DNA from: Phytophthora hibernalis | Lineage: Eukaryota; Oomycota; Peronosporomycetes; Peronosporales; Peronosporaceae | Reading direction: 5' to 3' | DNA: 64,000 bases | NCBI GenBank assembly: GCA_012656075.1 | Contig: JAAKBF010000105.1 | Location: forward strand, 124,001-188,000 | Part shown: piece by piece, positions 46,080 to 57,902 of the stretch | Numbering within the stretch: position 1 is the stretch's first letter | Layout of the letters: each line of letters opens with the position of its first letter | The notes under the pieces: model-generated | The model's database searches: none | The model's input: the letters and a program-made list of their open reading frames with translations, nothing else | What the model was told of the DNA's origin: nothing | Position numbers and translations under genes: made by a program

Positions 46080-46888
46080 ATGCCGACGGAGCCAACGCAG
46101 AGCGAGACACCCGACCGCACGTCCAGCGAAGACGAGCAGCGGCGAGACAGCCGCAACGGCGCGTATGTGGGCTCTGGTCTGCCACCCACGGCTCCAGTGA
46201 ATTTGGACGCCAAAGTGTCGCTGGAAGGGATTGCAGCCGTGAAGACAGCAGAGCCACAGGAGAAGAATGGGAAGAACGATAAGACGAAGACTCTGGACGA
46301 CGCTCGACGTGGTAAGCCACTGAAGGAGAAGACGAGCGCCAAGGGGAAGACGAAGGTCGGCAAGAAGGTGGCGGCCAAGTCGGAGCGCGTGGATCGAAGG
46401 CGGAAGCGCAAGACGAAGGCGAGAAAAGATGCGGCTGGCATCTCCCAGGCGTCGGCAAAGATGCTGTTCCAATGTACCTGTCAGGCACTCCGGACGCAGG
46501 CCCTGGACTATGATGTGCGCGCTCGCGAGGTGGAGGAGCGCAACTTGACGCAAGCTAAGGAGATCAACGAGTGGGAGAAACGAATCCGCAGTCTCAAGCG
46601 CGAGCTGAATGAATATGCGGACGAGCAGTCGGAGGAGACGACGAATTTGGCACTGATGGAAGCCAAACCACCGGCTAAAGTGGTGGAAGAGCAGAAGCCG
46701 TCAGCAGCTGATACGACGTCCGTACCTACTGCAGCTCAACCGACGTATGGAGCCGAGTCATCGCTGCCCCCGCTGTCGTCGCAGCCGAGACTAAACTGCA
46801 AGAAGAGCTGCACAAGCGCACGCACAAGATGGACGAGTTCTGCCACAGCGTACCAGGCTTCATCGACTCGCTGGACGAGCGTCGCTGA
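46080..46888 (+). CDS. Lysine-rich coiled-coil protein of unknown function
   Basis: About 268 residues from the ATG at 46080. The N-terminal third is disordered and acidic; the middle is strongly basic (KKVAAKSERVDRRRKRKTKA), a likely nuclear-localisation or nucleic-acid-binding stretch; then a coiled coil (VEERNLTQAKEINEWEKRI). A frame change near 46.78 kb leads to the better C-terminus (LQEELHKRTHKMDEF ... SLDERR, stop 46886-46888) instead of the low-complexity frame to 47000. No family recognised. Divergent from PEX14. Confidence 0.55.
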
Positions 46889-47163
46889 GGGTGCCGCCCA
46901 ATCTATCCACCATCCTAGCAGGAAGGTCGACGTTATTTTATTCCGAGGTCTCGGCACGTACGTGGCGTGTGAATTCAACCAGGCCAATACATTCTCGTAG
47001 TCACCGCGATCTTTTGCCTGGCAGCGTAACACCCCGTGATCCTTCATGTATGCCGATCGGTAGGTTTTAACGAGTGATGGTCACCACCGATCCATTCCGC
47101 ACTCGATGCCACCGTTGCTCAGTTAGAAATTGACTACCAAGGCAACAAGTGCGACCTTTCGTT

Positions 47164-50100
47164 ATGGCTTGGAGCAAGAACCGCCGGGGCGGCACCTCCG
47201 CGTCCTCTTCTGGGCCTCGGCCTGCGTCTTCCGGTGGTCGTGGCGACCGCCGACGCCCTCCCGGAGAGCCCACGGAGCAGGACATCGCGCGCAGCATCCA
47301 GCGGAGCAAACTGCGGGTGCGTGTGGCACTTCAACTTGGCGCCGTTGAGAGCGAGGAAGAAACGCTGCAGGGCGTCGTGACGCGGTTCGGAGGCGCGTTC
47401 GAGGCGCGACGGACGAATGCAGTGACGCAGCGTCATGACGTGCGCGTGGAGCTGCTGGAGTGCGGCCTGAATTCGTGGCAGGACCTGGTGCAGATGCAAC
47501 GCGTGGTGGGAGCAATCAAAAGACCGACGGAACTGCTGGCGGGCAGAGCGGCGCTAAGACACGATGCCAAGTACGACGAGTGGACGCTGCCACTGAGCTT
47601 CAGTAAACACGCGGAGGACGCACTATGGACGTTTGCTAGCAGTTTGATGCTGAGACTGAAGAGCTGCGGCGTGTTGGCCAAAGTTCTGCTGCCGTCGCAA
47701 CGTTTGAATCTGCCGTTGATGTCGGCGTTTGTGAAGTGGGGCGACAGTGAATTGGGGAGTATCAGTGGGAAGGAAGTCAAACATGGAGTGAAATAGTGGT
47801 GACTGTCGTTGACGAGCAGAGGCAGGAGATCCAACGCGTGCTTCTAGCGCCGATACATGCGTCGACCCAGGACAATTTTGCTATTCTTCGGTATCCAGGC
47901 TTACTGCCTGTTGTGGGTGACATGCTGGCTGGCAACACTGACGCTAGAAAGCCTGTTGTTGTTATTCTGAGAGGAATTCCGGGCAGTGGAAAAAGTACGC
48001 TTAGACGCGAACTCGAAGCCATTTGTCGCCAACGTGGGGTGGCGTTCACGGCGTGCTCGGCGGACTTTTCTTTGAAACGCCTAGGGGTATGTGTTTGATG
48101 TCAAGAAACTGGGTGCGGCCCACAGCAAGTGCAGGGTAAATTTTACCAGGGCTATTCAAGGTGACGCCCCGAGTGACCATGGCAGCAGGCAGCGTCGACC
48201 TCACCAGCACGTAGTTTTGGTTGACAATACCAGTACACAAAGGTGGGAATATGAACCGTACGAAGATATCGCCAAGTCGAACGGCTGTCGCGTGCATATC
48301 GTTGAAATGAAGTGCCCGGACGTGCTCACTGCGTTTCGAATGGGTCAGCGCAACTCGCACGGCGTACCACCCGATAAAGTTGTCAGTATGTTCATGCGGT
48401 GGGAAGAAGACCCGCGTGCCCACTGCTTCATGCCGCAATTCGAGTATCCTACCCTCACCGCGAACCCACTTTCGGATGGAGATGTTGGAGACTTGACATA
48501 CCTTGGTCTCTTTCTGGACGCTGATTCACGGGAAAAGCTGCTGGCCGAGATACTACCCGTACATCCTAATAAGGCTGCTGACCACGTTACACTATTTTAC
48601 CGACCCAACAAGCAGTACGCCAGAGACGCTGAACTTGGCGCATCGTTCACTGTTTACGGAGTTGAAGTTGTGAAAGACCGTCTTGGCCAGTGTCTCCGAG
48701 TCGAATTGGACAAGCGACTGCCTTTGCAAGTAAGAAACAAGATACCGCACATCACTATGTCAACAAGAGATGGTGTAAACCCTGCATACTCAAATGACCT
48801 CCTAGAAAGCACAGCAGCTACACGAACGATCATCGACCCGCCTATTGAAATAACCGCTTGCGTTGGAGCTGCTCTTCTGATTCAAAATCAGCGAGTAATT
48901 TCTACATCTTCGCCGTTTGCTGTTGATACTCGCCGCTGCTCCATGAACAATACCGCATCCTGGAAATCAGATATTTCACGTGCCAACAGTGACAGGGAGA
49001 TGTTGCAGGGACCAAAGACGCCAGCCACCCCACAGTTATTTATTCTAGACATCAACGAGAGTGATGTAATGAACGACGCTGAAGACGATACAGCCAGGTT
49101 GTTGTGGTGGGCTCGGATTCTGCGCAACATGGATTCTGAATGCCAGGCACGCCGACTGCTTTGTGTTCATGTATCTCCAGATACAGCATCGCTGCCAACC
49201 GCTCTGTTGTTGCGTAATTTGCAAGACCAGTTCATCTTCACTTCGCACGATTTCGACGACGTGATAGTGTTGCCCCGGCCTCACTCAGTCTGTCAAGAAT
49301 ATGAGGACGTTGTCAACACACACATGAGAGATACCGGTATTGGCGCGATGAGCAAGCTCACGATGCTGACAACTCTGGAGGAATCTGTGCAATGGCCTCT
49401 TCGTGACATGAAGTTCCTTGGGGATGCTGCAGTGGATATTTGCTACATTGGGCACTCATACAATGCGGTGCGATATGATGCTACTTTGGCACCTTCGAGC
49501 CCCACTATCTCATCGGTACTTGATTCTCTGGGTATCAACATTGAGGAGCGAACGCGAAGCGTCGTCTTTGGGGGATGAACGCCTTGGAAAGTGCTTGGGC
49601 CCATGCTTTTGGTTCCAGGGTGAATGCGGATCGTCACGTGCGACGAATCGATAGCACCCTTCTGGGACTGAGATCAAATATCACTGAGCTGTGCTTGGTG
49701 TTGCCCAGTGAGATTACTCAAAGCGAGGTTGCAGCATTTAAGATACAGCTACTGAGTGAACTCGAGAGTACTGAAACTGTTCGACACGTTGCCGATTCGT
49801 GCGTCTCGGACCAATTCTACTTCAGTCTGGACACTGCGGCGGGCTACGCTCCAGGATTCTGCGTACGAATGGTAACCCAGCCGGAGGGCTTAGAAAGTGG
49901 TGTTGGTACGGATGGTGTTGCGCAGTTGAAGTTTTGCGACCACCTACGACAAGCAAGCCGCGAAGTTTGCGATACTGAGCCCTACAGTGTTCTGACCGTA
50001 CTCCTTCGTGCGATCATTTTGGTTCGGTCTCGCAACTTCCTGCCAAGCAAGTGCCGTCTGACTTCGCTGGTCAACCTCACTAGCGAGCGCTTGGTACTCG

Positions 50101-50813
50101 CGTATTTTCAGAGCAGTGAATCGTCAAGACCAACGGTGGACGACGCAACATCTGGCCGCATTATCTTTGCGTTCTATCGCATGCTCCGCTATTTGTCGAA
50201 GTTGGACCCGCAAGGCTGGCGTGCTGCATTCGGCGATTCACTTCTGGCGCTGCAGGGCAACGATAAAGCACAAACAGCATGGGTTCAAGCGATGACAAGT
50301 GCGATGGCGAGTTGCAAAGCAGTGGTGGATTCTTATCCTTGCGTCGGTGAAGGCTTGCAGAAGGAAACTTCGTTGAATGTCGAGCACCACCTTCGAGTTC
50401 TCGTCACTCTTATAAAGTCACAAAGTGACGCAGCGATTACTTTCTCACGCGCGTACATTGATGTGTTGGGCCCCAATTTGGGGAGCTCAAATTGGAGTCA
50501 ACTCCGTTCGCAAGCGCTCTGCGACAAGCTAAGACACTCAGCAGCGATGGTGCCTCAAGACGACGACGAGCGCGATGATGACAGCGCTGAATTTTTCTTC
50601 TGCGCGCCAAGTCTGGCTGCTCGCCATTTGGACGTGGCGGCTTCGTCACTTGATGTCGTGCGCAATGTCCTCGACAAGCTCAAGGCGCTCGACGCGGCCG
50701 GGCACGATTCTGAGGGTGCAGGTTTCACTGCGGTTTCCAGCGACTGCACTTACGTGATCCACCGAGAAGAGAGCGACGAAGAAGTGCGGTCCGACCTGAA
50801 GCGCTCGGCATGA
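47164..50813 (+). CDS. Polynucleotide kinase - 2H phosphoesterase fusion (candidate RNA-repair enzyme)
   Basis: One protein of about 1,215 residues over four frames, start at MAWSKNRRGG (47164). Parts: (1) 47.2-47.8 kb, an unrecognised N-domain of about 200 residues after a basic Gly/Arg leader; (2) 47.8-48.4 kb, a P-loop kinase with Walker A GIPGSGKST (about 47972-47998), YVFDVKKLGAAH, VVLVDNTSTQRWEYEPY, like the polynucleotide/RNA kinase domain of N4BP2-type and tRNA-ligase proteins; (3) 48.48-48.9 kb, a 2H-phosphoesterase-like part with two H-x-[TS] motifs, HVTLF (48583) and HITMS (48748); (4) 49.0-50.8 kb, an unrecognised helical C-domain. Frame changes near 47.79, 48.09 (extra G) and 49.57 kb (missing G in ggggg) lie at or by homopolymers. 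Kinase plus cyclic-phosphodiesterase is the end-healing pair of tRNA ligases (Trl1), but no ligase Kx(D/N)G motif is seen. Confidence 0.65.
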
Positions 50814-51425
50814 GCAGCAGAGCAAGAGAGGCCCGGGCCATGCATACAGGTGTGTACATGTACCGGTAGCAGGATTACTCGATGCTGAATCGGCAATTGC
50901 CGATGGAGGACGACTTCCGATTGTATGCACTTGCTCCTGCTCGCGCCTTTAGCGCTGCTCCTCGGATGGGATGCGGCGCAGCTTCAACAGGTGTGCTACA
51001 TGTACATGTATTGAGTATTGAGCGCAGGTATTTAGTGCAGATGATTAACATGTGAAATGAAGTCACCCTGTGCATGTTGCAACCAGCAGTCCCAGGCTCC
51101 AGGCTCCTGCATTACGAACGTGACCATCGCGACACTTTTGAAGTGACACACCGAGCTTCAAGATCAGCCGCAACCCCTCGACGCGATGTTCTTGTACACC
51201 AACAGTCCGCTCTTTGGCAGCCAGGCAGCAAGTCTCTCCAACGCAGTCGCATCTCACGATCGCCTCCGGCCGCTCTATCGTTCGAGACGCCGTCAGCCAC
51301 GCACAAGCTCCCCGCCCGTGTCCCCAGCTCCGTGTTCCTTCGATCTGCCAACCATTCTCGGTTCTTTTCCCGCCGACCCGTCCGGCGAGTCCGACGTCCC
51401 ATTACGCAAGACGCCGCTTGCTACG
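50814..51425. other. Intergenic / 5' region of the kinase-like gene
   Basis: The frame of the downstream gene is open back to 51186, but the sequence there is low-complexity Ser/Pro/Arg and looks non-coding or disordered. 51074-51739 (+, other frame) is a shadow. Confidence 0.35.
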
Positions 51426-54418
51426 ATGGAGCCGGCGCTGATGACGATGCAGACGCTGTGCGAGCGCTCATGGGAGTTGCGACCGCTGTGCGAGACGCTG
51501 CTGGGGCGCCTCGTGGCGATCTGCGGCTACACAGACCATTTCCGAGAGCAGGAGCCCGACAAGAAGTCAGCAGAGACAGGCGAGTGGCCTGTTCAGGTCG
51601 ACGCAGTTCTCTCGCGCTTCACGTTACTGCTGCACAGTCTGGCGGCCACAGAGAGCGCCGTGTTCCGACTGGCTGTGGCTCCGTCTCCTGTGCGAGAGCT
51701 GCGCTCGCTGCATGTGTGGTTGGACGCATCATTCCGTAGCTTGCACGCGGAACACGTGGACCCGAGTTCGTGCTGGGCCCAGGAGTGGGAACAAGAGCTG
51801 GAGCGTGTGGAGCTGGCGCTGCAGCTTGCTGCTCGAGCACAGGTGGATGCAGCTGCCGAGAGTACGGACAATGAACAGCGTGAGCTGCTGGCGGTGGTCA
51901 AGTTTGCTTTCAAACAGGTGCAGGATGTGTCGAGGCGCTCCAAGAAGAAAAGACTAAGTCGCAGCACCAACGACAGCCCTGTCGAGATGCAGGAAGATGA
52001 TGGAGCAGAGCTGTTCCCTGACCACGAGGAGTCACTGCGCGTGCTGTTCCGCAGGTTGGTGCGTGTGTGTGGAGTCCAAGTGCCTGTGTTGCCGTCGTGG
52101 TTTCTTTCTCCTGCTGAGGTGGTGCTGAATCCGAATACTCGCTTCCGTGGCGGCCCGTACTGCCAGATCACAAGTGCTAGCTGGATGCGCAGCCGTGGCC
52201 AGCGGAAGAGTGGAGTACAGCAATTGCTCATTAAGCAGCTGGCGATCCGAAGCGGAGCTATTGAGTCCGAGGCGAATCTCACTCAGGCTGTCGAGGCTGT
52301 ACGGCGTGAGACCGAATTACTTCGTGACGTTATCTGCCACCCGCACGTGTTGCAACTGGCTGGAGGTTCCATCTTTGGTTCACAACCATACTTAGCTTTT
52401 GTGAGTCCATGGGCGGCCCCCGAGCCTGGTTCAGCGACGGTAACCTCGCTAGAGGACTATCTGAACTTGTCCGTGGACCATCGGCGTCAATTATTTCGTT
52501 TGCTTGCACAAGCTGCTACCGGACTCCAGAGTCTGCACGAGGCGTCTCTGATCCATGGTGATCTCTGCTGCGCGAATATTCTTGTTGGAGACGACGGTCA
52601 AGCCAGACTCGCTAACCTGCGATCGTTCTCCCTAACTCGTTGCGACTCGGACCCTGATGCGAAAATTGCTGATTTTACCTCAGCAAAATCAGCACGCTAT
52701 TCGGGATCGTTAAGGTGGCAAGCCCCGGAGCTTCTGAAAGATGACCGGAAAGCAGAATTGGCATCGGATGTATACGCATTTGGAATGACTCTTTTGGAAG
52801 CACTGTCGGAAGAATTACCTTGGGGATTTATGGCTGATGACGATGTTCGTGAGCGTGTACTGCGCGGTGAGATGCCCTCCTCTCCTGTCGGAGTGGAAGA
52901 TAATGTATGGTCACTAGTTGAGGCCATGTGCGATCCTGACCAGGCTGCAAGACCTGAAATTAATACAGTAGTCGAAGAACTGCAGGCTTTAGCTGAGGAG
53001 GAACGCGCGCGCGATGGCGGCGATACACGCTTTGTAGACGATACAACAACCGTTGCGTTGCCCTTGCATCGAGTTTCTAGCGCTGATTTTTACGAGTGAA
53101 TGTGACTTCACCTGCTGTAACTCTGGCAACGAACACGGTAAATGCGCCAGAACTTCCTAGACGCCAGAGTAGCCCAACCAGCAACCACAGCGTGCAACCC
53201 ATGGCAGTGGGAATTCCTGTACGCGCGTATCCGACATCGCCACATCAAGTTGAGCCTGGATCACCAACTACGACGGTAGCTGTCGTAGAACTTCGTCAAA
53301 AATGGTTAGGCGTGAAGATCAACTCTGTTGGCAATCGCGTTGTCGTCAGCAAGTTTCTTCGTGCTGAATCTGGTGCAGCTGGGGAGATCGAAGCCTCGGG
53401 CCGTGTGGAGCGTGGTGATATTATCGTAGCGGTTAATGGACAGAGTGTGCGTGGACTTGACCGCCTACAGATCGGTGCGATTGTCCAGAGTTCTCCGCGG
53501 CCGCTAGAGGTTACGTTTAAGCGCGATCCGCAAATGCTCACAGACTCTTTCCGCTTCCGTGGGCTTTCAACAGACCCGCGCTGGCGTGATCGTGGCTCAG
53601 CAATACCGTTACCAGGGTCGCTGTCTCAAATGCTCACCAGCAGTGGAGATTATGAAAACGAGGCCGGAAGCACAGCCGACCCGTTCTCGATTGAAATGTG
53701 GTTTTCGCTCGCCGAGCTTGGGGATACCTTTATGGGCGGCATTTTACTGGGTGCACAAGATTTGCCCTTCGTGGAGACAAGTGATGCTAGTGGGTGGCCC
53801 TATGTTCACGATCAGTTGTTGTCGATTGATCCCAACGGAAATCTTTGGTGCTCGTTCCTAAACCGCCCAACCCCGATTTGTGTCGCTCGAGAACTCTCGT
53901 CAAACCACTGGTACCATCTCGTGGTAACTTATGGCGGGGATGCTGGATCAGATCGCGCCACCTTCACGAGAAATGACCAGCCTGAGCAACTCCTGACCGT
54001 TTATCTCAATGGAGAGCAGCGATTCCAAGACGCTGGCCCTCTACTTCCAGATTGGGACAAATTGTGCCATGCAAACGTTGGTTCCGGCTGCATCAGTGGA
54101 CTCACACCAGCCAAGCCGGAGTCGCACTATACCGGTTGGTTTGGCTTCAGCGGCCTTGTCTTCGACATACGTGTATGGCGTCGGAGAGAGCTCACAAGTT
54201 CGCACGTCCAGCTGCTTTTCCGCGGTAGCAGCGACTTCATTGACGAGCCCAGTTACTCTCTTCGACGAGACATGCTAGGCGATTCCATTGATCAGAGCCC
54301 CAAGGTCCGTCGGAAACGCTCCAGCTCCGCCCGCACGAACAAGCTACAAGGCCCACAGTTTGCTGAACTCGTGCGTACGACGTGGCCACGCCAGGTCGGA
54401 GCGCAGGTCTACAGCTAA
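51426..54418 (+). CDS. Protein kinase-like - PDZ - LamG fusion protein
   Basis: Start taken at MEPALMTMQTLC (51426); an upstream in-frame start at 51186 is possible. Residues 1-200: helical N-domain. Kinase fold about 52.1-53.0 kb: ATP-Lys in QLLIKQLA, alphaC Glu in RRETELLRD, catalytic loop IHGDLCCANILV (Asp and Asn kept), activation-segment start LANL in place of DFG, RWQAPE, and SDVYAFGMTLLE of the TKL/RAF group. A frame change at 53097 (one T missing in ttttt) leads on to a PDZ domain (53.28-53.52 kb; KWLGVKINSVG, GDIIVAVNGQSV) and a concanavalin/LamG-type domain (53.67-54.2 kb; FSIEMWFSL, NHWYHLVVTYGG, TVYLNGEQ). Tail basic. The missing DFG Asp predicts weak or no catalysis, so a pseudokinase scaffold is plausible. 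No signal peptide. Confidence 0.7.
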
Positions 54419-55651
54419 TGCTACTTCCTTTTGAGCATGTGTCCCAGGCCAAGCGTTTATGTGTTTCGTTGTTTGCTGCGAGCAACACGTCAGAAATCAA
54501 TCAATGTCGTCCACTGTGTCACCGTAAACCTGTAAACTTGAACATCCATCCGCTATCGGTAGGATGCACTCCTCTCACTTACTACACGTAGTGATGCAGT
54601 TAGTGGCACGCTGATGTCTTGGCTTGGTGTAGAAGTCCATGGAAGCACGGACGACTGGGTTCACAAGTGCAGCGATTGGCAAATAGGAGCGGTAGCAAAC
54701 GATGTTGTGGAAATCTGAGCTGTCGGCGGAGTGAACTCGACACATGCTTGTCAAAGCAAGATGAAACAATCACGACGGCTTTACTGCCTTGCCTGTACAG
54801 TATTCAATGGTTTCAAAATCTGGGCAAAGTTCAAACTTTCGCGAAGACTGCGTTGTACTTAGCACGCGCCCTACTTTCTCAACAAGATCGGGATGAATAA
54901 AATCACCCTGTCGGCAGCGGTGAGCAACGCAATTTGCTCGGATTTGGCTTGCAGCACGAAATCATATTGCTCGAGAGAGAATCGAACCCAGTGTTGTTCA
55001 TTATTTTTCCTCCTTGCGAATCTTTCTCCGGCAGCTAAGAAGTACTCAACATAGGATATCGAACCCCAGGAAAGACGAAATGCCCAATAAACAAACCGAA
55101 TTTTAAGTCATGAACTGCGTTAGTGAACGGCGGAGTATCAGTTTAACACACCACAGAAGGTTAGCGGGGTTTGATGCAGTGCTCACCCTGAGTGCAACCG
55201 GCTTTAACCGCAAAAATAAAAATTAACACACCACAGAAGCGCGACTAGCAGATCCTCAACGCATTTCTGCCGAGCTATACAAATAATTCGACGGGGCTCG
55301 GAGATCTGGCGAGGTAGTATCAAGCAAGATCCGTACCCCTACTACATGTCATGTAAAAGGAAACCTTGTAGCTGGTTTGCCTAACGACCAAGTATCAATT
55401 ATCGACATCGCATGAAGTCTTTGTATTTTCGAATCCTCTCAAGGAAACCTCGGAATTGACTCGCCTAACACTGAAAAATGCGTACGTCGAAATTTCCGAC
55501 TTTTTGTGGTCTTCTTACTTACTGCCACCATCGTTTGTTCTTCCAAGCTCTTTCCGCGACGTGGGCTCGTACCGCTTCATCCTTTCCTCTTTGGTAGGCT
55601 GCGTACACGTTTTCCAGACCAGCCTCTTCCTTCTTTTCATGTTGATATCAA
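54419..55651. other. Intergenic, 1.2 kb, with a spaced direct repeat
   Basis: A 17-bp sequence ttaacacaccacagaag occurs at about 55144 and again at about 55226. No coding region recognised; open frames here have no protein-like signal. Confidence 0.4.
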
Positions 55652-56148
55652 TCAGGGTTTTCCTTCGATTCGCTTGATGAGCGAGTTGGTATCTTCGTCA
55701 ATCTTCCGTTGTATTTCAACTATTTCCGCCGCTTTCTTGTGTGTTTTCTTAACCCCGTGGATTTTGAAAACCGGAATGATTGCCTCACACTCTCAGCACC
55801 TACGTTTGAAGATTTCGCAGCAGCTGCAATTGCCTCGTCAAGTTCCTTCCCAGTTTTCCCCTTCAACCCTTCGAGCAAGGCAATCGTGCCTTTAACAGCC
55901 TCGGATTGTTTTGACTCGCCAATCGTTTTCGCCTTGAAAAGACTACTGAAAAATCCGCCCCTCTCATCGTCATCGTCACCACTGTCTGTCTTGATGTTGG
56001 AGCCTCTTAAAATTCGTTTCTCACCGGTGAGGACAGTCGCGTGAGTTGGGTTGTCGTTCAGGTGTTGGCGCTTGCTTGAAATCGATATGGCATCGCAGTT
56101 TGCAAGGAGAACGGCTGCTACCACTAACCAAAATACGGTTTGACGCAT
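55652..56148 (-). CDS. RXLR-dEER-type secreted effector candidate, one frame break
   Basis: Start at 56148. Signal peptide of about 20 residues (TVFWLVVAAVLLANCDA), then the host-targeting leader: RILR at residue about 46 followed 14 residues on by the acidic DDDDER, the canonical RXLR...dEER order and spacing. The C-terminal effector part is short and helical (TIALLEGLKGKTGKELDEAI). In the first frame the protein ends at 55720; near 55.77 kb the adjacent frame offers a longer helical tail to a stop at 55652, so a one-base slip next to a t-run is likely. No W/Y-motif is evident. The target is unknown. RXLR proteins are secreted by biotrophic oomycetes and enter plant cells. Confidence 0.8.
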
Positions 56149-56561
56149 GGATTGGTATCAAAGGAGCTAGCGTTTTTGGGGATAATTCGTGAAGTGAGGA
56201 TGGAGATAAGTCGAAGGGTAGGAGTAGAGTTCAATATCACTCGCTCAATTGGATTATGTTCCGCTCCGATTGTGCGTTTATTTGGATTATGCACAAATCC
56301 GCAGGACATGAGACAGAACTAAATTTCGAGTGTAAGGTGTAAACCGCGGATACATGTAGGATGAAAAGTAACAAGAATATACGTTGTCCATGTATTTCCT
56401 CGCGTCCAAGTTCGATACTCACATTTATTCGTCAAAATCAAATAGGAACTTTGATTGGTAACAGACGTAAAAGTGCTGTGATAGCAACAAATTTTGTGGC
56501 GCACCTCGACAATTTGAACAAACGATATCGATGAACAGAAATTATGTAGCGGCAAAGCCAC
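56149..56561. other. Intergenic
   Basis: Promoter side of the RXLR gene; AT-rich, nothing recognised. Confidence 0.3.
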
Positions 56562-56896
56562 ATGGAGCACTACCAAAATTTGCAGGCCGATCAGTTCCAA
56601 TTCTGGATGACCAACAAGCGATCTCCTGATGAAGTCTCGGCGCTGCTGAGATTGGGGTTACAGTGGAAGCGCTGACTAGCTCACATTTCGAACAATCATA
56701 GCGGTTTGGAATTGCGTCCGGTATTTGTTCTGCTTCCACTAAGTTGCAATTCGAGAAATATTACGATGTACAACATCCACGAGTGCCGGCGACCGAACAA
56801 CAAAGTTTACAAATGGCCCTGCAAGCATACGCGTACGACATGGTATTCGTGACACCAGAATTGTATCAATTCCATCAACACATTGAATATGCCTAG
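56562..56896 (+). pseudogene. Relic of a WY-domain effector
   Basis: The + strand gives two pieces of WY-fold-like sequence: in frame 3 FQFWMTNKRSPDEVSALLRL (W position and the SPDEV-type turn) ended by a stop at about 56675, and in frame 2, about 56741-56896, a segment with the spaced Tyr pattern (LQMALQAYAYDMVF ... LYQFHQHIEYA). No signal peptide or RXLR leader is found upstream. It is most likely a broken, leaderless effector copy. Confidence 0.5.
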
Positions 56897-57138
56897 GTTG
56901 TTGCATTCCTATTACCGAAATGGACGTCAACAAAAATGCAGTGAACGCTCTCGCCCCTACCGTCTCCGAACTGCTGAAGAGTCAGCTTCTCTCGTCCTCT
57001 TCAACCAGTACATGTTCTTCGACACGCTCAAAGTTTTCGTACCGATAGCACTTACCCCAACATCATGCCTCAAAAGTATTGAAAGTGCTTAAGAGTCCCT
57101 CCTTGATTCTCGAAAGTTGCTGAAAACCATCCCCACCC
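56897..57138. other. Short intergenic stretch
   Basis: Between the relic and the macro-domain gene; nothing recognised. Confidence 0.25.
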
Positions 57139-57746
57139 TCAGTCGCGGATGTTGAGCCCAGAAAGCTGTTCACTAATATCCACCTCTTCACTTTTCACCT
57201 TAGCATCTTCCAGCGCCTTGACGAAGCTGTTCACCGTCGGGTCGTCAATATTCATCAACGCAATGCGTTGCAGCTTGGTATCATCTCCTGTTCCTTGCAG
57301 AACTTCACCGTCTCCGTCACGATCTCCTTCGCCCCCAAATCCCGTGGATACCCGAAGATACCCGTCGAGATACCTGGTACCGCCACCGACGTGATCTCCA
57401 GTCGATGCGCCTCCGTCAACGCATTATACACAGCTCGACGAAGTTGTTTAGCATGTTCCGCAGTGGGTGGTGCAATACCCACATTAGGCCCCACAGTGTG
57501 GATCACGAACCGACTCGGCAGCTTCCCTGCTGCAGTCGTCACCGCATCACCGACACATAACGAGCCATGAGTTTTTATCCATTTGGAGCTGTCCACCTGT
57601 ATGGATGAACCTCCTGTACGCACAATTGCAGCTGCCAGACCCCCACCATGCAACAACCGGCAGTTGGCGGCGTTCACAATGGCGTCGGCTGTACAGAGTG
57701 TGAGATCTCCTTGAATCACCAGCAGCTCGGGGCCTGTATCGGACAT
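57139..57746 (-). CDS. Macro-domain protein (ADP-ribose / O-acetyl-ADP-ribose hydrolase type)
   Basis: About 200 residues. Start at the ATG at 57746, immediately before the first macro-domain strand (LLVIQGDLT). ADP-ribose-binding loops are present: IVNAANCRLLHGGGLAAAI, the phosphate loop PGISTGIFGYP and FVIHTVGPN. This is the MacroD/YmdB pattern, in which the Asn/Asp and Gly residues bind ADP-ribose and the enzyme removes mono-ADP-ribose or deacetylates O-acetyl-ADP-ribose. One G is missing near 57.29 kb, after which the last 40 residues (LQRIALMNIDD ... SGLNIRD) run to the stop at 57139. An open stretch upstream to 57920 uses a GTG and a repeat and is not included. It has no secretion signal. 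Confidence 0.8.
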
Positions 57747-57834
57747 TTTCCATTGACTCAAGACCTTCCCACCAAGAGAATCATCGACTTTATCAATTGC
57801 AGAGGTCGGTGAAGGGGTTTCTTGGGTGAATTCG

Positions 57835-57902
57835 AGATAGTGCGACTTGGTGACGACATCTTGATTTCGAGGTATTGCGACTTGGAGACGACATTTTGAA
57901 TA
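57835..57902. repeat. Two tandem imperfect units of about 34 bp
   Basis: The unit ttcgagatagtgcgacttggtgacgacatcttga is followed by ttcgaggtattgcgacttggagacgacattttga, immediately upstream of the macro-domain coding region. Confidence 0.7.

Noticed and set aside
50457..50470. Separate gene starting at 49575 (ATG overlapping a stop)
   Set aside because: The stop/ATG overlap in ggggga looks like a eukaryote-atypical operon junction; one missing G joins both frames into a single protein.
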